A stretch of DNA of 64,000 nt, from the NCBI RefSeq assembly GCF_017873955.1, contig NZ_JAGGKS010000007.1:1-64000 (forward strand), in the 5' to 3' direction. Below the pieces are notes generated by a model. That model was not told the DNA's origin. It worked only from the letters and a program-made list of their open reading frames with translations, and did no database searches. This DNA is from Sedimentibacter acidaminivorans. GTDB taxonomy: Bacteria > Bacillota > Clostridia > Tissierellales > Sedimentibacteraceae. The position numbers were made by a program, and so were the translations under genes. Below, piece after piece: positions 56,382 through 64,000 of this stretch (position 1 is its first letter; each line of letters starts with the position of its first letter).

Positions 56382-56470
56382 AACATTGTAGCCTCTGGAA
56401 AAGTATGAAAAAATGTGGAATGAATTATGAAGAAACATTAAGGGAAGTTTCAAATTATAAGCATCAGTAA
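56382..56470 (+). pseudogene. GNAT acetyltransferase C-terminal remnant (frameshifted)
   Basis: NIVASGKV runs into a stop. One added base after GTA would continue as MKKCGMNYEETLREV, the familiar end of RimJ/RimL-type GNAT enzymes (NxASxKVMEKCGMxYEGTLRE). The rest of the gene is absent. Confidence 0.65.
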
Positions 56471-56507
56471 TATAAAACGAATTAGATAAATTATATAGGA
56501 GGTAATT

Positions 56508-56747
56508 ATGGATAAAAAATTATGCTATATTTTAGGAACGGTATTTATTGTTACAAGCGGGATTTTATATTCAATAGAAAGGTTTATAGCTTATTTTTCA
56601 TGGATTGGTCAGATGAATGCACATACAGGGAGTTTTCCAACATATCCTGATTTACCGAGTATATTTACTAATATTTTTGTTCCAGCTTTTATTATTATGG
56701 GTGTAATTTTATTTATATTAGGATACAGAAAACATAATAAAGTGTGA
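56508..56747 (+). CDS. Two-span small membrane protein
   Basis: A 79-residue protein with membrane segments at ~6-28 and ~52-72 and a short loop between (GQMNAHTGSFPTYPDLPSI). SD AGGAGGT. No family recognised. Confidence 0.6.
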   Translation: MDKKLCYILGTVFIVTSGILYSIERFIAYFSWIGQMNAHTGSFPTYPDLPSIFTNIFVPAFIIMGVILFILGYRKHNKV

Positions 56748-56750
56748 CGT

Positions 56751-56794
56751 AATATTCAAATATTACGACACAATTGTAATATTAAGTGTCGTAT
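56751..56794 (+). repeat. Accessory-region repeat, copy 2
   Basis: AATATTCAAATATTACGAC followed by ACAATTGTAATATTAAG. Here arms TACGACAC (56764-56771) and GTGTCGTA (56786-56793) form a perfect 8-bp stem. Confidence 0.65.
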
Positions 56795-56854
56795 CATTAT
56801 AGTAATATACATTAAGAGTTATTTATTTAATTTGAAAAATTTATGGAGGTATTT

Positions 56855-57694
56855 ATGGATAAAGGAATGAAGGCAATAGTGGCTCTGTTTATTTTTAGTA
56901 TAGTGCTTAATTTTTTAATATATACAAGACTTCAGGAAACTGAAAATGAAGTGAAGAACTTACGTAATAATATGTTAGCAAGTTATGAAAATTTGAATAA
57001 TTCTATTTCTAAAATAGACAGAAATGTAAGTAGTCGATTAGATGAATTTGTAAATGATAATAGTTGGGTTATAAATGAAGAATTCATAATAGATTACGAA
57101 AAAACTACAAACCAAGAAGTGCATTTAGATATTCAGTGGTCATTTAATGAAATAGAAGAGAGTGCTAAGGTGTACTTGGTATACAGTGATGAAAGCGGTA
57201 AATATGTGAAGGAAGAAGCAATTAAACAAGATAACGGTATGTATAAATCATCATTAATACTTTTTTTGGATAAAATCTATAAATATAAAATTATGTCTGA
57301 AGGAAGTGTTATAAAAGCGATAGAAGAAAAAGAAATTCCAGAAGATTATTATAAACCTGGCAGAATTGAAATATCTGATATGAGTTATGAAGAAAGTAAC
57401 GGCTATTTACAAAGTTTAGCAATAGATGTTACACAGCAAGGGAATCTAATTTCTGGTTTCTATAAACCTGAAAAATTACAACTTATAATTAATTATAGAA
57501 ATAATGAAATGGAAATATCAGAATTTCAATTTAAAAGCGAAAGCCTATTTACAAATATATGGTCAGCAAAAATTGACAGTTTTAAAGATAAAACAGAATC
57601 TATTGTCCTAGAAATTAAATATGAAAATGGATATATCGACAGCAATGAAGTTTGGCCGAAAGATAAATTTAGCGAAAAACTAAAACATAATTAA
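56855..57694 (+). CDS. Membrane-anchored coiled-coil protein
   Basis: A 279-residue protein with an N-terminal anchor (AIVALFIFSIVLNFLIYT), a coiled coil at ~25-70 (ETENEVKNLRNNMLASYENL) and an extracytoplasmic beta-rich domain of ~200 residues. Start ATG 56855 has GGAGG upstream; an earlier in-frame ATG overlaps it. Resembles the surface-exposed membrane proteins common in accessory regions; no function known. Confidence 0.65.
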   Translation: MDKGMKAIVALFIFSIVLNFLIYTRLQETENEVKNLRNNMLASYENLNNSISKIDRNVSSRLDEFVNDNSWVINEEFIIDYEKTTNQEVHLDIQWSFNEIEESAKVYLVYSDESGKYVKEEAIKQDNGMYKSSLILFLDKIYKYKIMSEGSVIKAIEEKEIPEDYYKPGRIEISDMSYEESNGYLQSLAIDVTQQGNLISGFYKPEKLQLIINYRNNEMEISEFQFKSESLFTNIWSAKIDSFKDKTESIVLEIKYENGYIDSNEVWPKDKFSEKLKHN

Positions 57695-57730
57695 TCAAAT
57701 ATTCAAAGAAGTATCATTTTAATACGTCGC

Positions 57731-57772
57731 ACTATTCTGATTTTCCGTCGAAACAGTAGTTAATGGCGGAAT
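57731..57772 (+). repeat. Accessory-region repeat, copy 3
   Basis: ACTATTCTGATTTTCCGTCG followed by AAACAGTAGTTAATGGCGG. Stem TTCCGTC (57743-57749) / GGCGGAA (57765-57771) with one G-T pair. Confidence 0.65.
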
Positions 57773-57839
57773 ATCTGAAAGTACAATTTATTGTGAGCCT
57801 GATAATGTATATATAGAAAGATACTGGATAGAGATTTAA
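57765..57839 (+). other. C-terminal coding remnant, unidentified
   Basis: Twenty-four codons end at TAA and read SESTIYCEPDNVYIERYWI. There is no start or SD, and the frame opens within repeat copy 3. It looks like the 3' end of a lost gene. Confidence 0.35.
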
Positions 57840-57922
57840 AAAATTTAATCTCTAATAACAATTTTCTTATGTAAAATTATGTGCAGCAAAGATTATTTAT
57901 ATAATGAGTGGAGGGCAATATT

Positions 57923-58117
57923 TTGAAATCAATTGGAAAAATCTTTTTAATAGGAATTGTAGTCGCGGTTATTGGGATTGTTTTTTCAGAAACATTTAGT
58001 GTTATTGTTAATGGATTAGATAGAGATACAAGTCGTATATTGGGAATGGGTACTTATATTTGCATTACACTTGTTATCTGCACAGGAGTAATTGTAGGGC
58101 AGGTAAAAAATAAGTAA
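57923..58117 (+). CDS. Two-span small membrane protein
   Basis: A 64-residue protein from TTG 57923, with GGAGGG 7 bases upstream. Hydrophobic spans KIFLIGIVVAVIGIVFS and YICITLVICTGVIVGQV. No family recognised. Confidence 0.55.
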   Translation: MKSIGKIFLIGIVVAVIGIVFSETFSVIVNGLDRDTSRILGMGTYICITLVICTGVIVGQVKNK

Positions 58118-58255
58118 AATGAGCATAATCTGTATTTGAAGATTTTATTGATATTACTAATCTAAAACTGAAATTAATAAACAATAATAATTTACAATAT
58201 TCAAATGTTGTGTGTGTTAGTTCACAACCTTCTTATTCAAACAACAGTATTATAA

Positions 58256-58597
58256 GAAACGAACCAATTAATAATAGGCAGGAATATTAGAAATCATCAT
58301 TTTGATTATATAATTAGTACATATGCAATTCATCATTTAACAGATAAAGAAAAAATTAATTTCGTAAAATTACTTTTAACACTGCTAAATGACAAAGGAA
58401 AGATACTTATAGGGGATGTTGCTTTTAAAACAAGAAGGGAATTAGAAAAGGGTAAAGAAAAATACAAACAGTATTGGGACAATGAAGAAATTTATCTTGT
58501 AGCAGAAGAAATCATACAACATTTAAATGATGTATATTTCATTGATTATATAATAATATCTCATTGTGCTGGAGTCTTAATTATTTCAAACAAATAA
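58256..58597 (+). pseudogene. SAM-dependent methyltransferase, 3' fragment
   Basis: A frame without start runs to TAA at 58595. It encodes HFDYIISTYAIHHLTDKEK and GKILIGDVAFKTRRELEK, the second half of a class I methyltransferase (motifs after post-I). The SAM-binding glycine loop is missing. The preceding frame at ~58124-58290 (SNVVCVSSQPSYSNN) is another short unidentified remnant. Confidence 0.7.
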
Positions 58598-58650
58598 TAT
58601 TGTCAAGTGACAATAATCTTTAATTAAAGGTATGATTATTGGAGGTTAAT

Positions 58651-59097
58651 GTGTTAGAAGTGAAATTTTATGAAAATGTTGAAGATAGTTTATTAAAGTT
58701 TGCTGTTATTGTTGCAAGGCATAATGGGAAATGGGTTTTTTGCAAGCATAGGCAACGTAATACCTATGAGGTTGCAGGTGGTCATAGAGAGGAAAACGAA
58801 AAAATTATTGATACTGCTAAGAGAGAATTATTTGAGGAAACGGGAGCATGTGAATTTAACCTAAATTCAGTTTGCGTCTATTCGGTTATTGGAAAAAATA
58901 GAGTTAATAATAGTGGTGAAGAAATGTATGGTATGCTGTATTATGCAGATATTAAAACTTTTGAAAAACTACCAGAATCAGAAATGGAAAAGGTATATTT
59001 GTCTGATGATTTGACGATAGATTGGACATACCCTCTGATTCAACCTATATTAATTAAGAAAGTTGAAGATTGGATATTTGATAATGAATCTGAATAA
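58651..59097 (+). CDS. NUDIX hydrolase
   Basis: A 148-residue enzyme with a full Nudix box at about residues 44-66 (GHREENEKIIDTAKRELFEE, then TG), so catalytically competent in appearance. Substrate is some nucleoside diphosphate derivative, not predictable. GTG 58651 has GGAGG 5 bases upstream. Preceded by a small palindrome ATTGTCA-AG-TGACAAT at 58599-58614. Confidence 0.85.
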   Translation: MLEVKFYENVEDSLLKFAVIVARHNGKWVFCKHRQRNTYEVAGGHREENEKIIDTAKRELFEETGACEFNLNSVCVYSVIGKNRVNNSGEEMYGMLYYADIKTFEKLPESEMEKVYLSDDLTIDWTYPLIQPILIKKVEDWIFDNESE

Positions 59098-59123
59098 CCA
59101 ATTATTAAAATTAGCAATCTTAT

Positions 59124-59369
59124 ATGGATAAATATAAAGAACAATTGAAGATTCCATTTTACTCAAATATCAATCAACTAATCACTGCAAAAATTACTTA
59201 CTCTCAAAATGCTTCTTTTCTTCTCGTTATAAATGAAATAGCACCATTTACGCTTATTAATAAAGAAATGAATCAATTTTCTGTGGAATTTGCAGATGGC
59301 AGAATAATTGCTGCATCTGACGAGATTTATCAGAAATTTATGGAAGTTTTTCATGGACCTGGATACTAA
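59124..59369 (+). CDS. Small hypothetical protein
   Basis: An 81-residue soluble protein (ASFLLVINEIAPFTLINKEM) that begins 26 bases after the NUDIX gene. There is no recognisable SD, so translation may rely on coupling, or the frame may be a remnant. No family recognised. Confidence 0.4.
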   Translation: MDKYKEQLKIPFYSNINQLITAKITYSQNASFLLVINEIAPFTLINKEMNQFSVEFADGRIIAASDEIYQKFMEVFHGPGY

Positions 59370-59450
59370 TATTAGTGAGAATCTATTAAAAGAAATGTGA
59401 ATTAATATGAGTAAGTAGATTTTGCGAAATATTTTAAATTAATAGTGAAC

Positions 59451-59494
59451 AATATTCTAATGTTGAGTCGAAACAGTAATATATACGGCCGAAT
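59451..59494 (+). repeat. Accessory-region repeat, copy 4
   Basis: AATATTCTAATGTTGAGTCG followed by AAACAGTAATATATACGG. Closest to copy 3, sharing GTCGAAACAGTA and the CGGAATA-like end. Confidence 0.65.
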
Positions 59495-59520
59495 ATAAAC
59501 AAATTAAATTAAAAGGAGTT

Positions 59521-59955
59521 GTGAAAACAGTCATGGGAAGAGCAAAAAAATCCAAAAGATTTATATTTTATTTAATTATAATAATATTATTTTTAGCTTA
59601 TAAAATTATTAATGTTCGTGATTATCTGCCGTTAAATTTAGATTATGCTACTATAAAAATTGAGACTCCGGATGCAAATAATCCTACAAAAAAATTACTG
59701 ACATATAAAACTCAAGCTATAAATAAAAGTAAAGAAACTGTAAAGCTCAAATATCATTTTACAAAAGATAAAGATGCAGAAAACTGGTATCCTTATTATA
59801 ATATAATACCTGATGAATATGTTTCGGAAACAGTTATTTTAAATCCTGATGAGATTAAAGAATATATTACACAATTAACAGTTAAAAGTAATGATGAAAG
59901 ATTAATAACATCATTGCTTTCTGAAGTAAAAGTACAATATGAAATAATACAATAG
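59521..59955 (+). CDS. Membrane-anchored protein, paralogue of 55753-56349
   Basis: A 144-residue protein with one N-terminal anchor (FIFYLIIIILFLAYKII) and the same extracytoplasmic domain as 55753-56349 (IETPDANNP, ENWYPYYNIIPD, DERLITSLL). Start is GTG 59521 or ATG 59533; the AAGGAG SD is too near the first and rather far from the second. Confidence 0.6.
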   Translation: MKTVMGRAKKSKRFIFYLIIIILFLAYKIINVRDYLPLNLDYATIKIETPDANNPTKKLLTYKTQAINKSKETVKLKYHFTKDKDAENWYPYYNIIPDEYVSETVILNPDEIKEYITQLTVKSNDERLITSLLSEVKVQYEIIQ

Positions 59956-59976
59956 TTAACTAATTATAGCTTCTCA

Positions 59977-60018
59977 ATTTTCAAACTTTGCATTACAACA
60001 GTAATAAATTACGTCAGA
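59977..60018 (+). repeat. Accessory-region repeat, copy 5
   Basis: ATTTTCAAACTTTGCATTAC followed by AACAGTAATAAATTACGTC. Matches the consensus centre AACAGTAAT exactly. Confidence 0.6.
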
Positions 60019-60068
60019 AAAGTATTATTAATATAATATACTAATTAATTTAAAACGAGGAGGATTCC

Positions 60069-60635
60069 ATGGAACTTTATAGGAAGGACTACATATTAAA
60101 AGATGGTCAAAAACTTACTGTACGAATTCCAGAAGTAGGTGATGCTAAAGAGTTAATAAATCAAATGCAGGTTGTTGATAAAGAAACAAAATTCTTAGCA
60201 CGTGAACCTGGTGAATTTGATTTTACATTGGAACAAGAAAGTGAATTTATTAGGAATAATATGAATGATGAGAATAGTCATTTTCTACTTGGAGAAATAA
60301 ACGATAGAATCATAGCAAATTGTTCAGTTGGATTAATTCAAAATAAAAAAAGGTATCTCCACAGAGCAGGAATGGGTATTGCAGTGTTAAAGGATTATTG
60401 GAACAAAGGAATTGGGAAAATAATGATGCAGGAATGTATTAATTGGTGCAAAGAAAAGGGTGTTGAACAACTTGAGCTTGAAGTTGTTACTCAAAATAGT
60501 CGTGCTATCTCAATGTATAGAAGTTTTGGTTTTGAGATTTATGGTACAAAAAAACATGCATTGAAATATGAAAATGGAACATATGCTGATGAATACTTTA
60601 TGTGTTTATTCTGGACTGATATTAAAACTGAATAA
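60069..60635 (+). CDS. GNAT-family N-acetyltransferase
   Basis: A 188-residue complete GNAT. The acetyl-CoA loop is DYWNKGIGKIMM near residue 118 and the C-terminal NSRAISMYRSFGFEIYG is standard. Acceptor unknown; RimI/SpeG-like or small-molecule detoxifying. SD GAGGAGG. It is the only intact GNAT in this region beside three broken ones. Confidence 0.88.
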   Translation: MELYRKDYILKDGQKLTVRIPEVGDAKELINQMQVVDKETKFLAREPGEFDFTLEQESEFIRNNMNDENSHFLLGEINDRIIANCSVGLIQNKKRYLHRAGMGIAVLKDYWNKGIGKIMMQECINWCKEKGVEQLELEVVTQNSRAISMYRSFGFEIYGTKKHALKYENGTYADEYFMCLFWTDIKTE

Positions 60636-60786
60636 AGATTTTGTTCATATAATTATATGCAAAATTATTGAGAATAGTACTGGGGCTGATTTTTTGTAAT
60701 AGAAATTAGTATATTTAAATAGGAATTAGGAATAAGGTTTATGTCTAATATGCCTTTTCTAAAAAAGAGCAATAAAAGAATATCAT

Positions 60787-60805
60787 GTAGATTGTACTAA
60801 TCTAC
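60787..60805. terminator. Small hairpin between convergent genes
   Basis: GTAGATT and AATCTAC arms with loop GTACT, just beyond the stop of the minus-strand methyltransferase. Weak T-tracts on both sides, so only a candidate terminator. Confidence 0.4.
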
Positions 60806-60806
60806 T

Positions 60807-61427
60807 TTAGTTATTTGTGAAATCCAATCTAATAAATTTTTTCATATTTGGTAATAAATGCTCATCAGAAAAAATCAATGTGTAACCTATTGTACTCATA
60901 GCCTTTATAAGAGAACCTTTTTTTATATCTCTATGCAATGATGAAATTTCATTTAATGCTTCTACATAAGGTGAGTCTGATACAAAATTAATATCAGGAT
61001 TTTTTTGAATTACACATGACACATATGGTGGAAAATTTTTTGATAATTGTTTTACAAACATATCAATGCCAATATATTCAATAAACAAGTTTGCTATTAT
61101 AATATCTGCCACTGGTAAATCATTTGCTATGTTAGATAAATCTAATTTTTTGAGTATAAGACAATTATTTAGATTTTTGTATTTTTCTTTACATACATCT
61201 AAATAATTTTGATTTATATCAATACCATAAACTATCTTAATATTTGAACTATCTATATGCTCCAAACCATTCCCACCCGCTATACCTAAAAGGGCAATTG
61301 TTTCAATTTTATATTTATGTATTTGTGATTTCATAATTTCGTTTAATTTCTGCAATTGCTGTACTGTTGATAATTTCATGTGATTCTCATAATCTTCGAG
61401 AGAAACTTTTTCCCAAGGATTGCTCAT
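60807..61427 (-). CDS. Class I SAM-dependent methyltransferase
   Basis: A 206-residue soluble enzyme with motif I LGIAGGNGLEHID (SAM loop), VYGIDINQNYLDVCKEKY after it and ADIIIANLFIEYI as motif IV. Substrate unknown. ATG 61427 has AAGGTGAG upstream; a GTG start at 61436 overlaps it. Only minus-strand gene in the accessory region. Confidence 0.8.
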   Translation of the reverse strand: MSNPWEKVSLEDYENHMKLSTVQQLQKLNEIMKSQIHKYKIETIALLGIAGGNGLEHIDSSNIKIVYGIDINQNYLDVCKEKYKNLNNCLILKKLDLSNIANDLPVADIIIANLFIEYIGIDMFVKQLSKNFPPYVSCVIQKNPDINFVSDSPYVEALNEISSLHRDIKKGSLIKAMSTIGYTLIFSDEHLLPNMKKFIRLDFTNN

Positions 61428-61724
61428 TATTCTCACCTTCCTATCGGATAAATATTTTTTGTTTTATAACTATTTACTATAAGTTCATTAGAGTAAATAG
61501 TTTTGTATAGCACTTATTATAACATTTTAAAAGAAATGTTGCACAAATTATCATATAATGGTTTTCTGATCTTTATTTCTTCAGATAAAAGAATAACAGT
61601 AGAAATTTATAATGATAAATTAGATATGGAAAAGATAAAGATCTGATGAATTTTAACAAAAAAACTTAAATCGCATATAATGGATAGTATTGATTATTTA
61701 ATTCTAATAAAGGAGTCGTGTATA

Positions 61725-62252
61725 ATGTATAATAAAAATCAACAACAATTAAACGACTTGTATATGAAACAATGTTTTAATTTATATCCTCATACAAATA
61801 TGTATCCTGGTTTTTATGCTAGTACGCTAGAAAATGGGAATGCAAACAATACAGGATTCATGAGACTTAATATTGTTAGACAAAGTGATAAAGCTCCGGT
61901 ACCTAATTCAACTATAACAATCTATGTAACTGATGGTATGCGTAGAGATGTTCCGATTATGCATTTAATAACTACAATAAACCCCATAAGAATAGAATTG
62001 CCTATGGCATATGAATTAGGAACTCAAATAGTAGGACCAGAATATGGCTTTTCTACATACAATTTAAGAGTAGATGCTTTTGGATATTTTGCTACTAATT
62101 TATATAATATACGCTTGTTCCCAAACACAACATCCGACTATGAGATTAATATGATTGAAGTTTCACAACTTGGGGCTGTACCAGATATAGAGGAAAGAAT
62201 TGATATACCTCCTCATCCAAGAGATGTAATAGATGGTGAAGCAATAAATTAA
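61725..62252 (+). CDS. Protein with transthyretin-like/carboxypeptidase-regulatory-like domain, spore-associated by resemblance
   Basis: A 175-residue protein. The N-terminus is rich in N, Q and Y, then a beta-sandwich segment follows (GFMRLNIVRQSDKAPVPNS, YNLRVDAFGYF, NIRLFPNTTSDYEINMI). This pattern matches the N-terminal domain found in clostridial spore-cortex or peptidoglycan-binding proteins, but no lytic domain follows. Start ATG 61725 has AAAGGAG upstream. Spore association is a guess by similarity. The leader 61570-61646 holds a coding-like remnant (SSDKRITVEIYNDKLDMEK). Confidence 0.55.
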   Translation: MYNKNQQQLNDLYMKQCFNLYPHTNMYPGFYASTLENGNANNTGFMRLNIVRQSDKAPVPNSTITIYVTDGMRRDVPIMHLITTINPIRIELPMAYELGTQIVGPEYGFSTYNLRVDAFGYFATNLYNIRLFPNTTSDYEINMIEVSQLGAVPDIEERIDIPPHPRDVIDGEAIN

Positions 62253-62373
62253 AGTTTTTGTGATATAGAAGAGTATTTCGACAATTTTATATATTTAAGC
62301 AGAAGAATTTATAAAATATATATTACTTAAAATAGGAATCTTTCTATGTGAATATTAAAAGTGTAAAAAGATG

Positions 62374-62418
62374 ATAAAAGTCGAGTAAGCTATGAAGAAT
62401 TGCTTTCTCGACTTTTAT
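62374..62418 (+). terminator. Terminator
   Basis: ATAAAAGTCGAG-AAGC at 62374-62390 pairs with GCTT-CTCGACTTTTAT at 62402-62418, a long AT-flanked stem. Confidence 0.75.
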
Positions 62419-62706
62419 ATTGTGTAGCAACACAGTTGAGAAAATTTGAGTTTAACGCAAGGCAAAAACAATAAATTTTATTACGATAATATATCTGTTG
62501 TGTAAAAGAATTAGACAAAATTCAAGATGACATTTTAGCGGAATTATTTGTAATTTTATTCTAACTAATGTACAATACTATTATGTTATTTTTCAATAGT
62601 ATATTAACACCCATAAGTTTAATATAAATAGAAAAAGGGGAAAATTTAAATAGATTATAGGATAAAAGCAAGTATTTTTTAATCATAAAATTAAGGAGTG
62701 AGTTAT
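62419..62706. other. Gap with coding remnant and a possible inverted repeat copy
   Basis: A short frame ending at ~62564 reads KELDKIQDDILAELFVILF, a probable lost gene end. At 62484-62516 the reverse strand resembles the accessory repeat (ACACAACAGATATATTATCG), weakly. No gene seen. Confidence 0.35.
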
Positions 62707-63168
62707 ATGAATAAATTAAAATTATTTCTATTTTCCATATCACCATTTGTAATAGGTTATTTACTTAATTATTTAATAACAAAGTTAAACTGGTATGGTA
62801 TTAGAATTTTTATTTTTAGTATTGTATTTGTTTTATATTGGTTTTTTATAGGATATAAATCTTATGATTATGTTGAAAACATGAAACAATCTATTTTGAT
62901 TGGCAATAGTTTTGCGATTGTTAGTATAATTTTAGTTTTAATTCAAGAGATTATTTTAAAAAGATATTTGATTAATATAATTGGCTTCTTATCACAAATG
63001 TATTATCTACCAATAATGGGTCTAATATCGGTGATATTAAGAAAAATATTGTTTTTTGCTTCAATTCAATATATGTGGTATACATATATTTTATCTTTTG
63101 CTTTAATGATTTTTATATATTATAAAGGCTATATTAAAAAAAAATTAAGCAAAATAGAAATTGAATAA
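62707..63168 (+). CDS. Multi-span membrane protein
   Basis: A 153-residue protein with about five hydrophobic spans and a basic C-terminus (KKKLSKIEIE). No family recognised. ATG 62707 has AAGGAGTGAG upstream; a GTG three codons before lies inside the SD. Confidence 0.65.
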   Translation: MNKLKLFLFSISPFVIGYLLNYLITKLNWYGIRIFIFSIVFVLYWFFIGYKSYDYVENMKQSILIGNSFAIVSIILVLIQEIILKRYLINIIGFLSQMYYLPIMGLISVILRKILFFASIQYMWYTYILSFALMIFIYYKGYIKKKLSKIEIE

Positions 63169-63341
63169 GAATGGTAAACTTTCATGATAAAAAAATAAAT
63201 ATAAAATCAACTTAAAGACTTTGCCCATTATGGAAGTTGAAGTTGGTTACAAATAAATTGGTAGATGCTGGAATGACAGTTATGTAGTTAACGTAGTATT
63301 AGTGTGTAGCTAATAAAGATACAGAAAGGAAAAGTGAGATA
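63169..63341. other. Gap with small coding remnant
   Basis: Near 63257-63287 one frame reads KLVDAGMTVM before a stop, with broken frames upstream (LKDFAHYGS). Probably another gene leftover. No intact gene or RNA seen. Confidence 0.3.
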
Positions 63342-64000
63342 ATGAAATGTAAGTGGTGTGTTTGTGATATGGATGGAACTTTATTAAACTCAGATGGTTT
63401 AATATCAATAGAAAATGAAAGTGCATTAAAGAAATTACAGGAAATGGGGATAGAAGTTATTATAGCATCAGGTAGAACTGATTTGATGATGAAATCATAT
63501 ATAAAACAGCTTGAATTGAAGGGACATATAATATGTTGTAACGGTGGGCTAGTAAAAAAAATTGAAACAGATGAAGTTATTTATAAAAAGCTAATTGATA
63601 AGGAAACCGCTGAAAAAGTAATAAAATATTGTTTTGAAAATGCAGTGAATTTTTTAGTATATACAATAGATATGGTATATTCAAACAGCGAGAATCAAAG
63701 GGCAAAGTATTATGAAAACCTAAACTCATCATTATCGCAGGAATTTCGTATACCGATAGATTATATAGAGTATGCTGAAATAGATAAATTATTAGAAAAA
63801 GATATTTTTAAAGTACTTATAATTGAAAAAGATGATGAACGAAAGGATTCAATTGCTAGACACTTTTCTGATGTGACAGAGCTTGCTGTAGTTACATCTG
63901 CAAAAGGATTGCTAGATATAATGGCTTCTGGAGTTTCTAAGGGTGATGCTATCAAAAAATTATCAGAAGAATTAAAAATTGATTTAAAGGAAGTAATAGC
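63342..64000 (+). CDS. HAD-superfamily hydrolase, Cof-type (partial, runs off the window)
   Basis: At least 219 residues. HAD motif I is CDMDGTLLNSD with both Asp residues, motif II is IIASGRT, and the cap domain follows. The late SGVSKGDAIKKL fits the lysine of motif III in Cof proteins. It probably dephosphorylates sugar phosphates or similar. SD GAAAGGA upstream. The 3' end with motif IV is outside the window. Confidence 0.9.
   Translation, partial: MKCKWCVCDMDGTLLNSDGLISIENESALKKLQEMGIEVIIASGRTDLMMKSYIKQLELKGHIICCNGGLVKKIETDEVIYKKLIDKETAEKVIKYCFENAVNFLVYTIDMVYSNSENQRAKYYENLNSSLSQEFRIPIDYIEYAEIDKLLEKDIFKVLIIEKDDERKDSIARHFSDVTELAVVTSAKGLLDIMASGVSKGDAIKKLSEELKIDLKEVI

Noticed and set aside
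53700-60020. Formal integron attC/CALIN call for the repeats
   Set aside because: No GTTRRRY/RYYYAAC pair at the ends and no integrase in the window; kept only as a repeat family with a hypothesis.
1-64000. tRNA and rRNA genes
   Set aside because: No T-arm consensus with matching acceptor ends and no rRNA segments were found by eye in the gaps.

Overview
The window is AT-rich, has strong Shine-Dalgarno sites and carries an anaerobic gene set: pyruvate:ferredoxin oxidoreductase, [FeFe] hydrogenases, a 2-hydroxyacyl-CoA dehydratase activase, a 3-keto-5-aminohexanoate cleavage enzyme, a B12-dependent ribonucleotide reductase and a selenoprotein peroxiredoxin. This points to an amino-acid-fermenting member of the Clostridia/Tissierellia. 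Sedimentibacter or a close relative is my best guess, from gene content only. No rRNA, tRNA or CRISPR array was seen.

Layout. 1-89: right end of an IS3-family element. 0.1-9.3 kb: a giant acyl-CoA dehydratase activase, a YibE/F membrane protein, a P-II-like protein and a Fur-controlled feoA-feoB operon. 9.3-14.3 kb: a duplicated-domain protein, a four-domain CoA-disulfide reductase/rhodanese/TusA/DsrE fusion behind an ArsR regulator, msrA and a uracil-DNA glycosylase-like gene. 14.3-19.4 kb: a five-gene catabolic operon (propionate CoA-transferase-like, MaoC, PanE-like, VOC, AroQ-like) with a promoter-proximal operator, followed by an IclR regulator. 19.5-26.5 kb: nrdJ behind two NrdR-box-like sites, a polysaccharide flippase, uvrC and hprK. 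26.8-36.2 kb: nifJ, the selenocysteine peroxiredoxin, murF, ddl, kce and glpX. 36.2-41 kb: an operon coupling a sensory [FeFe] hydrogenase with a PAS domain to a SpoIIE/PP2C-type phosphatase and a second hydrogenase-like protein. 41-52.4 kb: mostly housekeeping genes (rho, rpmE, dnaX, ybaB, recR), an aminotransferase, an AIR-synthase-like protein and an ABC exporter.

52.4-63.3 kb is different. It has short, mostly unrecognised membrane or secreted proteins, GNAT, NUDIX and methyltransferase genes, several decayed fragments of GNAT and methyltransferase genes, and a degenerate ~42-base repeat lying in gaps between genes. It looks like a gene-cassette-like accessory region without a visible recombinase. 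The window ends inside a HAD hydrolase.

The best-supported unusual item is the in-frame TGA at the peroxidatic position of the peroxiredoxin at 30607-31329, followed by a hairpin that fits a bacterial SECIS. The most open-ended items are the repeat-punctuated accessory region, the IclR-type catabolic operon and the hydrogenase-phosphatase signalling operon.
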